64,000 nucleotides of DNA, from positions 3,720,001 to 3,784,000 of the forward strand of contig NZ_JAHLZZ010000001.1 in NCBI RefSeq assembly GCF_018967845.1, read 5' to 3'. Shown here piece by piece: positions 41,754 to 50,116 of this stretch. The stretch is from Hymenobacter siberiensis (lineage in GTDB: Bacteria > Bacteroidota > Bacteroidia > Cytophagales > Hymenobacteraceae). A model generated the notes under the pieces. It made no database searches. It was not told the DNA's origin and worked only from the letters and a program-made list of their open reading frames with translations. Each line of letters begins with the position of its first letter. Position 1 is the stretch's first letter. The position numbers were made by a program, and so were the translations under genes.

Positions 41754-43496
41754 TTACAGCGCGGCCATTTCCTCGCGCACGAAGTCGGCCAGGGTGCGCA
41801 GGTACTCAGTGCTGAAATCGAAGCGGATGCCGGCGGCGGCATAAATCTGGCCGATGGGCGCGGTGTAGCCCAGGGACAGGGCGCGCTTGTAGGCGGCCAG
41901 GCCCTCGATGGGGTTCTGGCGGAAGTTGCGCCATACGGCAATGGCCCCGAGCTGCGCCATGGCATACTCGATGTAGTAGAACGGCACTTCGTAGAGGTGC
42001 AGTTGCTTCTGCCAGAGGTAGGGCTTGAAGTTATCGAGCCCGGCCCAGTCCACGGTGCGCTGGTTGAACTCGTCAAAAATCTCGACCCAACGCTGGTGGC
42101 GCTCGGTTTCGGTGTGCGTGGGGTGCTCGTACACCCAGTGCTGAAACTTGTCGATGGTGGCTACCCACGGGAAGGTTTCCAGTACACTTTCGAGGTGGGT
42201 TTTCTTGGCGCGACGCAGGTCTTCCGGGTTGGGGAAGAAAACGTGCCACTGGTCCATGCTCATCAGCTCCATGCTCATTGAGGCCAGCTCAGCCACTTCG
42301 GACGGCGGGTGCTTATCGGCTCCCAGTGGCAGGCCGCGCGTGAGGAAGCTGTGCACGGCGTGGCCGCCTTCGTGCAGCATGGTCACCACGTCGCGCAGCG
42401 AGCTCGTGGCGTTCATGAAGATGAAGGGTACGCCGGTTTCATCCAGCGGGTAGTTGTAGCCGCCGGGGGCTTTGCCCTTGCGGCTTTCCAGGTCGAGGTG
42501 GCCCATCTGGCGCATGGTGCGCAGGCAGTTGCCGAGGTAGCTATCGAGCGTTTCGAAGACGGTGATGGTCTTTTCCAGCAGCTCCGCGCCAGTGCCGAAG
42601 GGGCGCAGCGGGGGCTGGCCGCTGGGGTCCACGTCGAGGTCCCAGGGGCGCAGGGCAGGCAGGTTCAGGTCCTGGCGGCGCTCCAGGTCGAAATCGTCAA
42701 TCAGCGGCACCACCGTTTCGCGGATGGCGGCGTGGAAGTTGAAACAGTCCTGCGGCGTGTAGTCGAACCGGCCCAGGGCGGCAAACATATAGTCGCGGAA
42801 GTTGGCGAAACCGGCATTCAGTGCCACCTGGTGGCGCAGGCCGATGAGTTCGGTGAAGAGCTGGTCGAGGGGCTTGGCGTCCTGCAGGCGGCGGGCCTGA
42901 ATGGCGCGCCAGGCCGTTTCGCGCACGGCCCGGTCGGGGTTCTTGAGGCGGTCGGCGGCCTGGGGCAGGGTCAGGTCGTAGCCGTCGAGGGTCACGTTCA
43001 TGGCCCCCACCGTGGCGGCGTACTGCTGCTGCTTGGTGCTGATGTCGGTTTTGAGCGGGATGTTTTCGGCCCGATAAATTTCCGAAGCGCGGCGTACCGA
43101 GCGCAGAAACACGCCGTAGCGGCCTTCATCCAGCCCGGCCAGGTGCGGCGAGGCCAGCATCTTTTCGTTGAGGGCGTGGTCGTAGGGAGCCACCAGCGGC
43201 TCCACTTCGTTCACGAAATACTGAAAGGCTTCGGAGCGCGCCGGGTCCTGCGTGTCGCAGGTCATGTGGATGTAGCGCCAGGCGAGGTCTTCGCTCAACG
43301 CCGATTCCAGCTCGGAGCGGTCGAGCAGCCAGCGCTCCAGCTCGGCGGGCGTGTGCACCGGCCGAGCCTGCAATTCCTGGAAGAAGGGCTCAATCGTGGC
43401 CCAGTCGGTCACGATAAAGTCCTCGGGCAAATAGTGGCGGGGCGGCCGGCTCGTATTGGTAGCCGACTCGGCGGTAGGTTCAGCAAGAAGCATCAT
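41754..43496 (-). CDS. M3-family oligoendopeptidase (PepF-like)
   Basis: The 580-residue protein is a zinc metallopeptidase: the HEXXH motif is HEGGH at residues 375-379 (TMLHEGGHAVHSFL), with the third ligand Glu in the following helix (SEVAELASMSMELM). Earlier YTPQDCFNFHAAI and later YIEYAMAQLGAIAVWRNF are typical of M3B oligoendopeptidase F proteins. It hydrolyses short peptides in the cytoplasm; no signal peptide is seen. Length matches the family. Confidence 0.94.
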   Translation of the reverse strand: MMLLAEPTAESATNTSRPPRHYLPEDFIVTDWATIEPFFQELQARPVHTPAELERWLLDRSELESALSEDLAWRYIHMTCDTQDPARSEAFQYFVNEVEPLVAPYDHALNEKMLASPHLAGLDEGRYGVFLRSVRRASEIYRAENIPLKTDISTKQQQYAATVGAMNVTLDGYDLTLPQAADRLKNPDRAVRETAWRAIQARRLQDAKPLDQLFTELIGLRHQVALNAGFANFRDYMFAALGRFDYTPQDCFNFHAAIRETVVPLIDDFDLERRQDLNLPALRPWDLDVDPSGQPPLRPFGTGAELLEKTITVFETLDSYLGNCLRTMRQMGHLDLESRKGKAPGGYNYPLDETGVPFIFMNATSSLRDVVTMLHEGGHAVHSFLTRGLPLGADKHPPSEVAELASMSMELMSMDQWHVFFPNPEDLRRAKKTHLESVLETFPWVATIDKFQHWVYEHPTHTETERHQRWVEIFDEFNQRTVDWAGLDNFKPYLWQKQLHLYEVPFYYIEYAMAQLGAIAVWRNFRQNPIEGLAAYKRALSLGYTAPIGQIYAAAGIRFDFSTEYLRTLADFVREEMAAL

Positions 43497-43598
43497 ATTA
43501 CAAGTATAGTAGAACGAAATCCAGGATAAGCTTTAGTAACCTTCACTTGCGGCAACAAACGCCGGGCCGGACTATTTTTTTAAGGGTGGCTCGCGTCT

Positions 43599-43722
43599 GT
43601 CATGCTGAGCGCAGTCGAAGCATCTCGCGTGGGAGTAGTAATTCAATTGTTGGCTATGCCGACCTTCGGTTAAAAAGGATTAGTGGTGGCACGCAAGATG
43701 CTTCGACTGCGCTCAGCATGAC
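43599..43722. repeat. 33-bp inverted repeat, CGTCATGC(C/T)GAGCGCAG family
   Basis: Arms 43599-43631 and 43690-43722 (one mismatch) form the third copy of the family at 6261 and 35325. The loop is 58 bp. Confidence 0.9.
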
Positions 43723-43738
43723 GTTCCTACTTTGCCTT

Positions 43739-44839
43739 CTACCCTATTTCAATCACCACATCATCCGTCATTGGGTGGCCTACGCAGGTGAGCACGTAGC
43801 CCTGCTTCAGCTCCGAATCGGAGAGGCCTTCGCGCTCGTCGAGGTGTACTTTGCCACTCAGGCACTTGCCCCGGCAGGCGGTGCAAAGGCCGGCCTGGCA
43901 CGAATACGGCAAGTCAATATCCTGGTCGAGAGCAGTATCGAGAATGGTTTTGCCGGCGGGCACTTCGATGAGGTACTCGCTGCCTTCGTACTGAATGGTG
44001 ACGGTGCGGGTGTTCTTTATCTTATCATCGGGGCGGGCCGATACGTCGCCGTGGCCGCTGGGCTGGGCGGCGGCCAGCTCGGCAGTGTCGGCGCTGGCCA
44101 CGAAGCTTTCGCGGCGAATGCGGGCCTCAGGCACGTTCAGCAGGCTGAGGGCGGCCTGGGCCTCGGCCATCAGGCCCTCGGGGCCGCACATGAAGTATTC
44201 GGCCTGCTCGGCCGGAAACTGGTGGCGCTGCTCCAGAATGCGCAGGAGCATGGTGCGGTTTACCCGGCCGGTGTGGCGGTGCGGCGCCATGGGCTGCAGG
44301 GGCTGGCTATACACGTGCTCTACCTGCAGGTGGCCATTGGAGCGGGCTTCGAGTTCGGCAAGCTGCTGCTGAAAAATCACGGATTCCTCGTTGCGGTTGC
44401 CATAAATCAGCAGCACGTAGCTCTGGGGCTCGGCCGCTACCACGGCTTTCAGCATCGACATGAGTGGCGTGATGCCCGAGCCGGCCCCGATGAGCACCAG
44501 CGAGCGGGCCGCCTTGGGGCTGGGGCTGAGGGTGAAATTGCCGAGCGGTTCCATTACCTCTATTTCCTGGCCTACTTTCACGGTATCAAGCAAATAGTTA
44601 CTCACCAGGCCGCCCACCACGCGCTTCACCGTCACGGACAGGCGCGGGGCCTCCGTGGGCGTGCTGCTGAGCGAGTAGGCCCGGCGCTCCTTTTTGCCGC
44701 CCGGCCCGCAGGGCACGATAAGCGTCAGAAACTGGCCGGGACGGCTGGCGATGGGCGCCCGGTCGGGCCGCTCCAGGTGAATGGTGACAGAATCGGCGGT
44801 TTCCTGGGTGAGGGCAACGACGGTGAGGGTATGGTACAT
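43739..44839 (-). CDS. FNR-type flavodoxin/ferredoxin reductase with C-terminal [2Fe-2S] (PaaE/HmpX type)
   Basis: The 366-residue protein has an FAD-binding barrel (RRAYSLSSTP, about residues 53-62; GGLVSNYLLD), an NAD(P) domain (VLIGAGSGITPLMSML at about 120-135; EYFMCGPEGLM) and a C-terminal plant-type ferredoxin (LPYSCQAGLCTACRGKCLSG ... VLTCVGHP) with the four Cys. This order (FAD, NAD, 2Fe-2S) is that of PaaE and the nitric oxide/hybrid-cluster reductases. It passes electrons from NAD(P)H to a partner oxygenase or reductase; the partner is not next to it. ATG 44839 gives the standard start. Confidence 0.93.
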   Translation of the reverse strand: MYHTLTVVALTQETADSVTIHLERPDRAPIASRPGQFLTLIVPCGPGGKKERRAYSLSSTPTEAPRLSVTVKRVVGGLVSNYLLDTVKVGQEIEVMEPLGNFTLSPSPKAARSLVLIGAGSGITPLMSMLKAVVAAEPQSYVLLIYGNRNEESVIFQQQLAELEARSNGHLQVEHVYSQPLQPMAPHRHTGRVNRTMLLRILEQRHQFPAEQAEYFMCGPEGLMAEAQAALSLLNVPEARIRRESFVASADTAELAAAQPSGHGDVSARPDDKIKNTRTVTIQYEGSEYLIEVPAGKTILDTALDQDIDLPYSCQAGLCTACRGKCLSGKVHLDEREGLSDSELKQGYVLTCVGHPMTDDVVIEIG

Positions 44840-44952
44840 TGAGCGAGATGAGCGAATGGAAACGAGGGGCCACGGGGCGGCGCGCTCGTTCGCGGTAAAG
44901 CGGTAACAGAAATGCGGACCGGATGATAAAAACATTCCCACCGGCCCACCGG

Positions 44953-44960
44953 CAAAGGTA
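44953..44960 (-). promoter_or_regulatory. -7 element TACCTTTG for the reductase gene
   Basis: TACCTTTG on the minus strand fits TAnnTTTG, about 114 bp before ATG 44839. No -33 TTG is seen at the ideal spacing. Confidence 0.4.
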
Positions 44961-45035
44961 ACTTGCCAGCCATATTACGGGTTTGCGGACGGGCCGTTTT
45001 CCTTTGTTGTTTCACGTTTTTTAGTCTTTCAGCGC

Positions 45036-45722
45036 TTGCTCTCCACCCTGCTCCAACGTCACCAGGCCAGCTTTGGCCCTGTACTGCCCGTCGACCTCAA
45101 CGACCCCGCCGTCGCCCGCCTCGATTTCACCGCCAATAACCCCCAGATAACCAGCGCCGACCTGCGCGACACTGCCGCCTTCGACCAGCTCGTGAATACC
45201 ATACTGGCCGAGAAAAACGCCACCATTGGCATCGGTGGCTACCTCGAAAACCGGGTTATCTACCGCCGCAGCACCCATTTTGGGCCGGGTGCGGCCGAGG
45301 AGCCCCGCTCCCTGCACCTGGGCGTGGATGTATGGCTACCGGCCGGCACACCAGTACTGGCCCCGCTACCAGCCACGGTCCACAGCCTGGCCGACAACGA
45401 TAATTTCGGCGACTACGGCCCCACCGTCATCCTGCAGCACGAACTGGAAGGGACGGTTTTCTACAGCCTCTACGGCCACCTCAGCCGCGCCGAGTGGCAG
45501 GCGCTGCGCGTGGGCCAGGTACTGCAAAAAGGCGAAGCATTTGCCATCGTCGGCCCTTTCCCGGAGAATGGCGACTGGCCGGCGCACCTGCACTTTCAGC
45601 TCATGGCCGATATGCAGGGCCGGGTGGGCGACTTTCCCGGCGTGGCGCGGCCTAGCGAGCGCGAGGCGTGGGCAGCCCTGTGCCCTGACCCGAATCTGGT
45701 GCTGCGCAGCCGGTATATCTGA
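45036..45722 (+). CDS. M23-family peptidase-like protein
   Basis: The 228-residue protein has the M23/LytM pattern: HLGVDVWLPAGTPVLAPLPATVHS (HxxxD metal site), VILQHELEGTVFYSLYGHLSRAEW and PAHLHFQL (HxH). The first 70 residues are helical with no signal peptide, unlike most M23 peptidoglycan endopeptidases, so export is uncertain. I see no ATG in the frame; TTG 45036 is the first usable start codon. The last base triplet is the stop TGA at 45720-45722, which is also the end of the palindrome. Confidence 0.82.
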   Translation: MLSTLLQRHQASFGPVLPVDLNDPAVARLDFTANNPQITSADLRDTAAFDQLVNTILAEKNATIGIGGYLENRVIYRRSTHFGPGAAEEPRSLHLGVDVWLPAGTPVLAPLPATVHSLADNDNFGDYGPTVILQHELEGTVFYSLYGHLSRAEWQALRVGQVLQKGEAFAIVGPFPENGDWPAHLHFQLMADMQGRVGDFPGVARPSEREAWAALCPDPNLVLRSRYI

Positions 45723-45887
45723 CCACGGATTGGCACGGATTTAAACGGATTTTGTAGCCAATCAAATAGCCAGCCAAAACCAACAGGAACCCAACAGAAA
45801 AGGCTTGCCGGGTGGCAAGCCTTTTCTGTTGGGCAGCAGCCAATAATCGACTACAAAATCCGTGAAATCCGTGCCAATCCGTGGTCA
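45720..45887. repeat. Nested inverted repeat bounded by both stop codons
   Basis: The outer arms 45720-45757 and 45851-45887 (core CACGGATTGGCACGGATTT) start with TGA and end with TCA. TGA is the stop of the M23 gene, and TCA is the stop (TGA on the minus strand) of the permease gene. A locus-specific hairpin lies inside at 45790-45833. Confidence 0.92.
45790..45833. terminator. Perfect 20-bp hairpin inside the nested repeat
   Basis: CCCAACAGAAAAGGCTTGCC pairs perfectly with the arm at 45814-45833. The A4/T4 stretches make it a plausible bidirectional terminator. Confidence 0.75.
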
Positions 45888-47108
45888 GTCGAACTTAATG
45901 GCCACCACGGGCTTAATCCGCGAAATCAAGTACGTGGGAATCAGCACGGCCAGCAGCGAGGCGGCGAAGGTGGCCACGTTCAACAGGATGAGCATTTTGG
46001 GGTCCCAGGAAATCGGCACGCGGTCCATGTAGTAGTTCTCGGGGTCGAGGGGAATGACTTTGAAATAATACTGGATGGCGCAGAAGCCCACGGCCACAAG
46101 GTTGCCGATGAGCATGCCGCGTACCGTGAGCGAGATGCCCCGGAAGAAGAACATCCGCCGAATCTGGTTGTCCGTGGCCCCCAGCGCTTTCAGGATGCCA
46201 ATCATGTTGGTGCGCTCCAGAATCATGATAAAAATGGTGGCCACCATATTGAATGTGGCCACGAAAATGATTAGGAGCAGGAAGATAATAACGTTGCGGT
46301 TGAGCAACTGCAGCCAGTCGAAAAGCTGGGCGTACTGCTCCGTTATTTTGTCGATTTTGAGGTCGTAGGGCAGGCGCTCGTAGAAATTATCAGCGGTTTT
46401 ATCGAGTGTTTTGAAGTCCTTGAGCACCACTTCCATACCGCCCACCAGCGAGTCGGGCCAGGCCGGCGAGTTCAACTCCCGAATCTGGCGAATGTCGCCG
46501 ATGACGTACACCTCGTCAAACTCATCGAGGCCGGTGGAATAGATGCCGCTGACGCGAAACTGCCGGATGCGGGGCGGATTCTGAATGAAGTAGAACAGCG
46601 CTTTTTCACCCACCGCGAGACGCAGCTTATCGGCCACTTTGCGCGAAATCAGCACATCATCGCTGGCCGCAGAGTCGGGAAAGCTGAGGAATTTGCCGGC
46701 CACCAAGTTCTCGCGCATGGGCGACAGGCCGTCGGTTTCGGCAATGCCCTTGAGCACCACGCCCAGCACTTCATCTTTGGTTTTGATGATGGCCGTTTTG
46801 ACGGCGTAGGGCTGCGTGAATTTTACCTCGGGAAACGCGTGGAGCTGCTTCACCAGCTTGGGGCCGGCGATGGGGGCTACTTCGAGCGAGTTGTTGGTGT
46901 CGTAGCGCGAAATCTGGAGGTGCGCGCCGAAGGAGAAGATTTTATTCTGAATTTCGTTGCGAAACCCTTGCAGGATGGCAAACGACACCACCATCACCGC
47001 CAAGCCCATGGCAATGCTGATGATGGCTATTTTTGTGACCGACGCGGTGAAGGAGCCGGAATCGGCTCCCCCGTCAATCTTCTGCGAAATGTAGCGGGAG
47101 ACATTCAT
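45885..47108 (-). CDS. FtsX-like ABC transporter permease (LolC/LolE-like)
   Basis: The 407-residue protein has an N-terminal helix (AIISIAMGLAVMVVSFAILQ), a periplasmic domain of about 200 residues, and three C-terminal helices with the FtsX/MacB-like domain (FLLLIIFVATFNMVATIFIM, GILKALGATDNQIRRMFFF). This is the LolC/E-type permease of the lipoprotein release system or a related envelope exporter; the ATPase partner is not in this window. The stop codon TGA is supplied by the repeat arm. Confidence 0.9.
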   Translation of the reverse strand: MNVSRYISQKIDGGADSGSFTASVTKIAIISIAMGLAVMVVSFAILQGFRNEIQNKIFSFGAHLQISRYDTNNSLEVAPIAGPKLVKQLHAFPEVKFTQPYAVKTAIIKTKDEVLGVVLKGIAETDGLSPMRENLVAGKFLSFPDSAASDDVLISRKVADKLRLAVGEKALFYFIQNPPRIRQFRVSGIYSTGLDEFDEVYVIGDIRQIRELNSPAWPDSLVGGMEVVLKDFKTLDKTADNFYERLPYDLKIDKITEQYAQLFDWLQLLNRNVIIFLLLIIFVATFNMVATIFIMILERTNMIGILKALGATDNQIRRMFFFRGISLTVRGMLIGNLVAVGFCAIQYYFKVIPLDPENYYMDRVPISWDPKMLILLNVATFAASLLAVLIPTYLISRIKPVVAIKFD

Positions 47109-47218
47109 TGTTCGGCCGTAAAGCTACGTTTTGAACCGGTACCAGCCGCGCTCCCGGCTTCAAGGCCCGGCCGGGTCCCAAACCGGGTTCTGTTTTTTCG
47201 CCTTTTTCGTACTGTTTA

Positions 47219-48442
47219 ATGATTGGGTTATCCGTTAAAATCACCTTGTCGATGCTGCTGGCCCTGCCGGCTTGCAGCACCGCCCGCCCGGCAGCACCGG
47301 CCACGCCGCATACGTTGAGCACCCCGCCCCGCGTTGCCGCGCTCACCGTGGGAGCCGAGCGCCTGGAAAAATACCTCCCGCAGCTGCAGGGCAAGCGCGT
47401 GGGCCTGGTCATCAACCAGACCTCGCGCGTGGGCCGCGCCTACCTCGTGGATACGCTGCGGGCCCGGGGCATAAATGTGACGGCCATCTTCGCCCCCGAG
47501 CACGGCTTCCGGGGCGAGGAGGCCGATGGGGCCACCATCACCGACGGCCGCGATGCCCGCAGCGGTGTGCCCGTACGCTCGGTATACGGCAAAACCAAGA
47601 AGCCCACTCCCGAAATGCTGGCCGACGTGGACGTGCTAATTTTCGATATTCAGGACGTGGGGGCGCGTTTCTACACCTTCATCAGCACACTGCACTACGT
47701 GATGGAAGCAGCCGCCGAGCAGGGTAAAACCGTCATCGTGCTCGACCGCCCCAACCCCAACGCCGACCTCGTGGACGGCCCCATCCTGGAGCCGGCCCAC
47801 AAATCCTTTGTCGGCCTCGACCCGCTGCCCATTGCCCACGGCCTCACGGTGGGCGAATTGGCCACGATGATTAACGGCGAAAAATGGCTGGCCGGAGGCA
47901 AAAAGTGCGCCCTCACGGTGGTACCGCTGGCGGCCGGCTACACCCACGCCACGGCCTACGCGCTACCCATTGCCCCGTCGCCCAACCTGCCCACCGCCCA
48001 CGCCGTGGCCCTCTACCCCAGCATCTGCCTGTTTGAGGGCACCAACGTGAGCGTGGGGCGCGGCACCAGCACGCCGTTTGAGGTGATTGGCAGCCCCACG
48101 CAACCGGCCACGCGGCCCTACACCTTCACGCCCGCTCCCAATGCCGGCTCGCCCAGCCCGCCCCTAAAGGGCCAGGTCTGCCACGGCCTCAACCTGGCCG
48201 GTGTGCCCACCCGCGCCGCGTCGGGCGGCCTGGTGCTGAGCTATCTGCTCGATTTTTATCAGCAGAGTACTGACAAGGCCCATTTTTTCGGAAAGTATTT
48301 CGAGGAGTTATCCGGCACGAATAGCATGCGCGAGCAGATTATCGCGGGTAAGACGGAGGCAGAAATCCGCGCCTCATGGGCACCGGGGCTGAACAAGTTC
48401 AAGGCGCTGCGCAAGAAATACCTGCTGTACCCGGAGCGGTAG
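47219..48442 (+). CDS. DUF1343 protein, exo-beta-N-acetylmuramidase NamZ-like
   Basis: The 407-residue product has a lipoprotein-type signal (SMLLALPACSTARP, lipobox LPAC). It carries the DUF1343 block: GKRVGLVINQTSRVGRAYLVD, FAPEHGFRGEEADGATITDG, VLIFDIQDVGARFYTFISTL, VLDRPNPNADLVDGPIL and LPIAHGLTVGELATMING. DUF1343 members from Bacillus and Tannerella remove N-acetylmuramic acid from the end of peptidoglycan chains (NamZ activity), so a role in cell-wall recycling is likely. That activity is family knowledge and is not shown here. Confidence 0.9.
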   Translation: MIGLSVKITLSMLLALPACSTARPAAPATPHTLSTPPRVAALTVGAERLEKYLPQLQGKRVGLVINQTSRVGRAYLVDTLRARGINVTAIFAPEHGFRGEEADGATITDGRDARSGVPVRSVYGKTKKPTPEMLADVDVLIFDIQDVGARFYTFISTLHYVMEAAAEQGKTVIVLDRPNPNADLVDGPILEPAHKSFVGLDPLPIAHGLTVGELATMINGEKWLAGGKKCALTVVPLAAGYTHATAYALPIAPSPNLPTAHAVALYPSICLFEGTNVSVGRGTSTPFEVIGSPTQPATRPYTFTPAPNAGSPSPPLKGQVCHGLNLAGVPTRAASGGLVLSYLLDFYQQSTDKAHFFGKYFEELSGTNSMREQIIAGKTEAEIRASWAPGLNKFKALRKKYLLYPER

Positions 48443-48487
48443 GAATGGCTCCTGCGCGTTGTGGCCATTCGGCGTTTTCTTTGCACC

Positions 48488-49429
48488 ATGAATACTCCCC
48501 TGCGCCTGGTTTTCATGGGCACCCCTGATTTTGCCGTGCCCACCCTCGAAAGCCTGCTGGCCTGGCCCGGCGGGCAGGTGGTGGCCATCGTCACGGCTCC
48601 CGACCGGCCGGCCGGGCGCGGGCGGCAGCTGCAGGCCTCGGCCGTGAAACAGGCCGCCGAAGCCCACGGCCTGCCCGTGCTCCAGCCCACCAACCTGAAA
48701 GCACCCGAGTTTCAGGCCGAGCTGAAATCCTACACCGCCGATTTACAGGTGGTGGTGGCCTTCCGCATGCTGCCCGAAGCCGTGTGGGATATGCCCCGGC
48801 TGGGTTCCATCAACATTCACGGCTCGCTGCTGCCGCAGTACCGGGGCGCGGCCCCCATCAACTGGGCGCTGATGCACGGCGACCAGGAAACGGGCGTCAC
48901 GTCCTTCTTCCTTCGCCACGAAATTGATACCGGCGACCTCATTTTCCAGGATAAAATAGCCATCGCGCCAGAGGACGACTTCGGCAGCGTGTACGACAAG
49001 CTCAAACTGGTGGGCGCCGCCCTGGCCCGCCGCTCGGTGGAGGCCATCGCGGCCGGTACCGCGCCCAGCATCCCGCAAGCGTACAGCACCGACCTGCGCC
49101 CCGCGCCCAAGCTCCAGAAGGAAACCGGCCGCCTTGATTTCAATCGCCCCGCCGCTGAGCTGGTGAACTGGGTGCGCGGCCTCTCCCCCATCCCCACTGC
49201 CTTCGCCGCCCTGGCCGATGGCCGGATAATCAAGATTTTCCGCGCCGCCACGCTGCCTTTCGGTGATGAAAACCCCGCCGCCCCGGCCGGCACCTGGGCT
49301 TCGGACGGCAAAAAATATCTGCGCGTAGCCGCCGCCGATGCCTGGCTTGATTTGTTGGATGTGCAGCTGGAGGGCAAGAAGCGGATGCCTGTTCAGGAGC
49401 TGCTGCGTGGCTTTAAGCTGCCGGCATAA
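48488..49429 (+). CDS. fmt: Methionyl-tRNA formyltransferase
   Basis: The 313-residue protein starts LRLVFMGTPDFAVPTLESLL and has the formyl-transfer site SINIHGSLLPQYRGAAPINWA with GDQETGVTSF and the C-terminal tRNA-binding domain (VNWVRGLSPIPTAFAAL). It formylates Met-tRNAi with 10-formyl-THF. Upstream codons to 48461 are in frame but MNTPLRLVFMG is the usual start. It follows the NamZ-like gene by 45 bp. Confidence 0.95.
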   Translation: MNTPLRLVFMGTPDFAVPTLESLLAWPGGQVVAIVTAPDRPAGRGRQLQASAVKQAAEAHGLPVLQPTNLKAPEFQAELKSYTADLQVVVAFRMLPEAVWDMPRLGSINIHGSLLPQYRGAAPINWALMHGDQETGVTSFFLRHEIDTGDLIFQDKIAIAPEDDFGSVYDKLKLVGAALARRSVEAIAAGTAPSIPQAYSTDLRPAPKLQKETGRLDFNRPAAELVNWVRGLSPIPTAFAALADGRIIKIFRAATLPFGDENPAAPAGTWASDGKKYLRVAAADAWLDLLDVQLEGKKRMPVQELLRGFKLPA

Positions 49430-49433
49430 GTAT

Positions 49434-49515
49434 GTAGGGGCGGAGCGACGCTCCGCCGTCCGCTCCATTTCAACGATTCCCTTCAGCGACGGGCGGAGCG
49501 TCGCTCCGCCCCTAC
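49434..49515. repeat. 24-bp inverted repeat GGGCGGAGCG(A/T)CGCTCCGCC
   Basis: Perfect arms lie at 49434-49457 and 49492-49515, each with its own internal dyad. It sits between fmt and folA. Confidence 0.88.
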
Positions 49516-49547
49516 ACCGTTCAATTCTAACTCCTCCCCCAAAACTA

Positions 49548-50036
49548 ATGGTTTCCTTCGTCGTAGCCGTAGCCGAAAACAATGCCATCGGAAAAGATGG
49601 TGAGCTGCCCTGGGGCCACCTGCCCGATGATTTACAGCACTTCAAGCGCCTCACCCTGGGCCACCCCGTGGTGATGGGCCGCCGTACCTTCGACAGCCTC
49701 GGGCGGGCCCTGCCCAAGCGCCCTAACATCGTGGTGACGCGCCAGCCCGGCTGGGCCGCCCCCGGCTGCGAAACGGCCGGCTCGGTGCCCGCCGCCCTGG
49801 CCCGCGCCCACGAGCTGGACGAGGAAGTATGCGTGATTGGCGGCGGCGAAATCTACCGCGAAGCCCTACCCGCCGCCGATGTCATCTACCTCACCGAAGT
49901 GCACCACAGCTTCGAGGGCGATGCCTTTTTCCCCGTCCTCAGCCCCACCGACTGGCGCGAAGAAACCCGCGAGCGCCACGAAGCCGACGAGCGCCACGCC
50001 TATGCCTTCAGCTTCGTAACACTGCGGCGGCGGTGA
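49548..50036 (+). CDS. folA: Dihydrofolate reductase
   Basis: The 162-residue protein has the DHFR marks: VVAVAENNAIGKDGELPWGHLPDDLQHFKRLT with the catalytic Asp, HPVVMGRRTFDSLGRALPKRPNIVVTR (NADPH loop), VCVIGGGEIYREALP and the conserved C-terminal beta strands. It makes tetrahydrofolate for thymidylate and purine synthesis and for the Fmt donor, which is encoded next to it. Length matches the family. ATG 49548 gives the normal start; the open frame upstream to 49338 overlaps fmt. Confidence 0.95.
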   Translation: MVSFVVAVAENNAIGKDGELPWGHLPDDLQHFKRLTLGHPVVMGRRTFDSLGRALPKRPNIVVTRQPGWAAPGCETAGSVPAALARAHELDEEVCVIGGGEIYREALPAADVIYLTEVHHSFEGDAFFPVLSPTDWREETRERHEADERHAYAFSFVTLRRR

Positions 50037-50037
50037 G

Positions 50038-50097
50038 GTGAACTGGTGAGTTTGATGTTCCATTAGCGCTAATGGAACATCAAACTCACCAGTTCAC
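50038..50097. terminator. 29-bp near-perfect hairpin after folA
   Basis: Arms 50038-50066 and 50069-50097 (core GTGAGTTTGATGTTCCATTAG) pair around CG. Another partial copy of the right arm (CTCACCAGTTCACC) follows. There is no T-run; it lies between convergent folA and porU2. Confidence 0.7.
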
Positions 50098-50116
50098 TAC
50101 CTCACCAGTTCACCAT

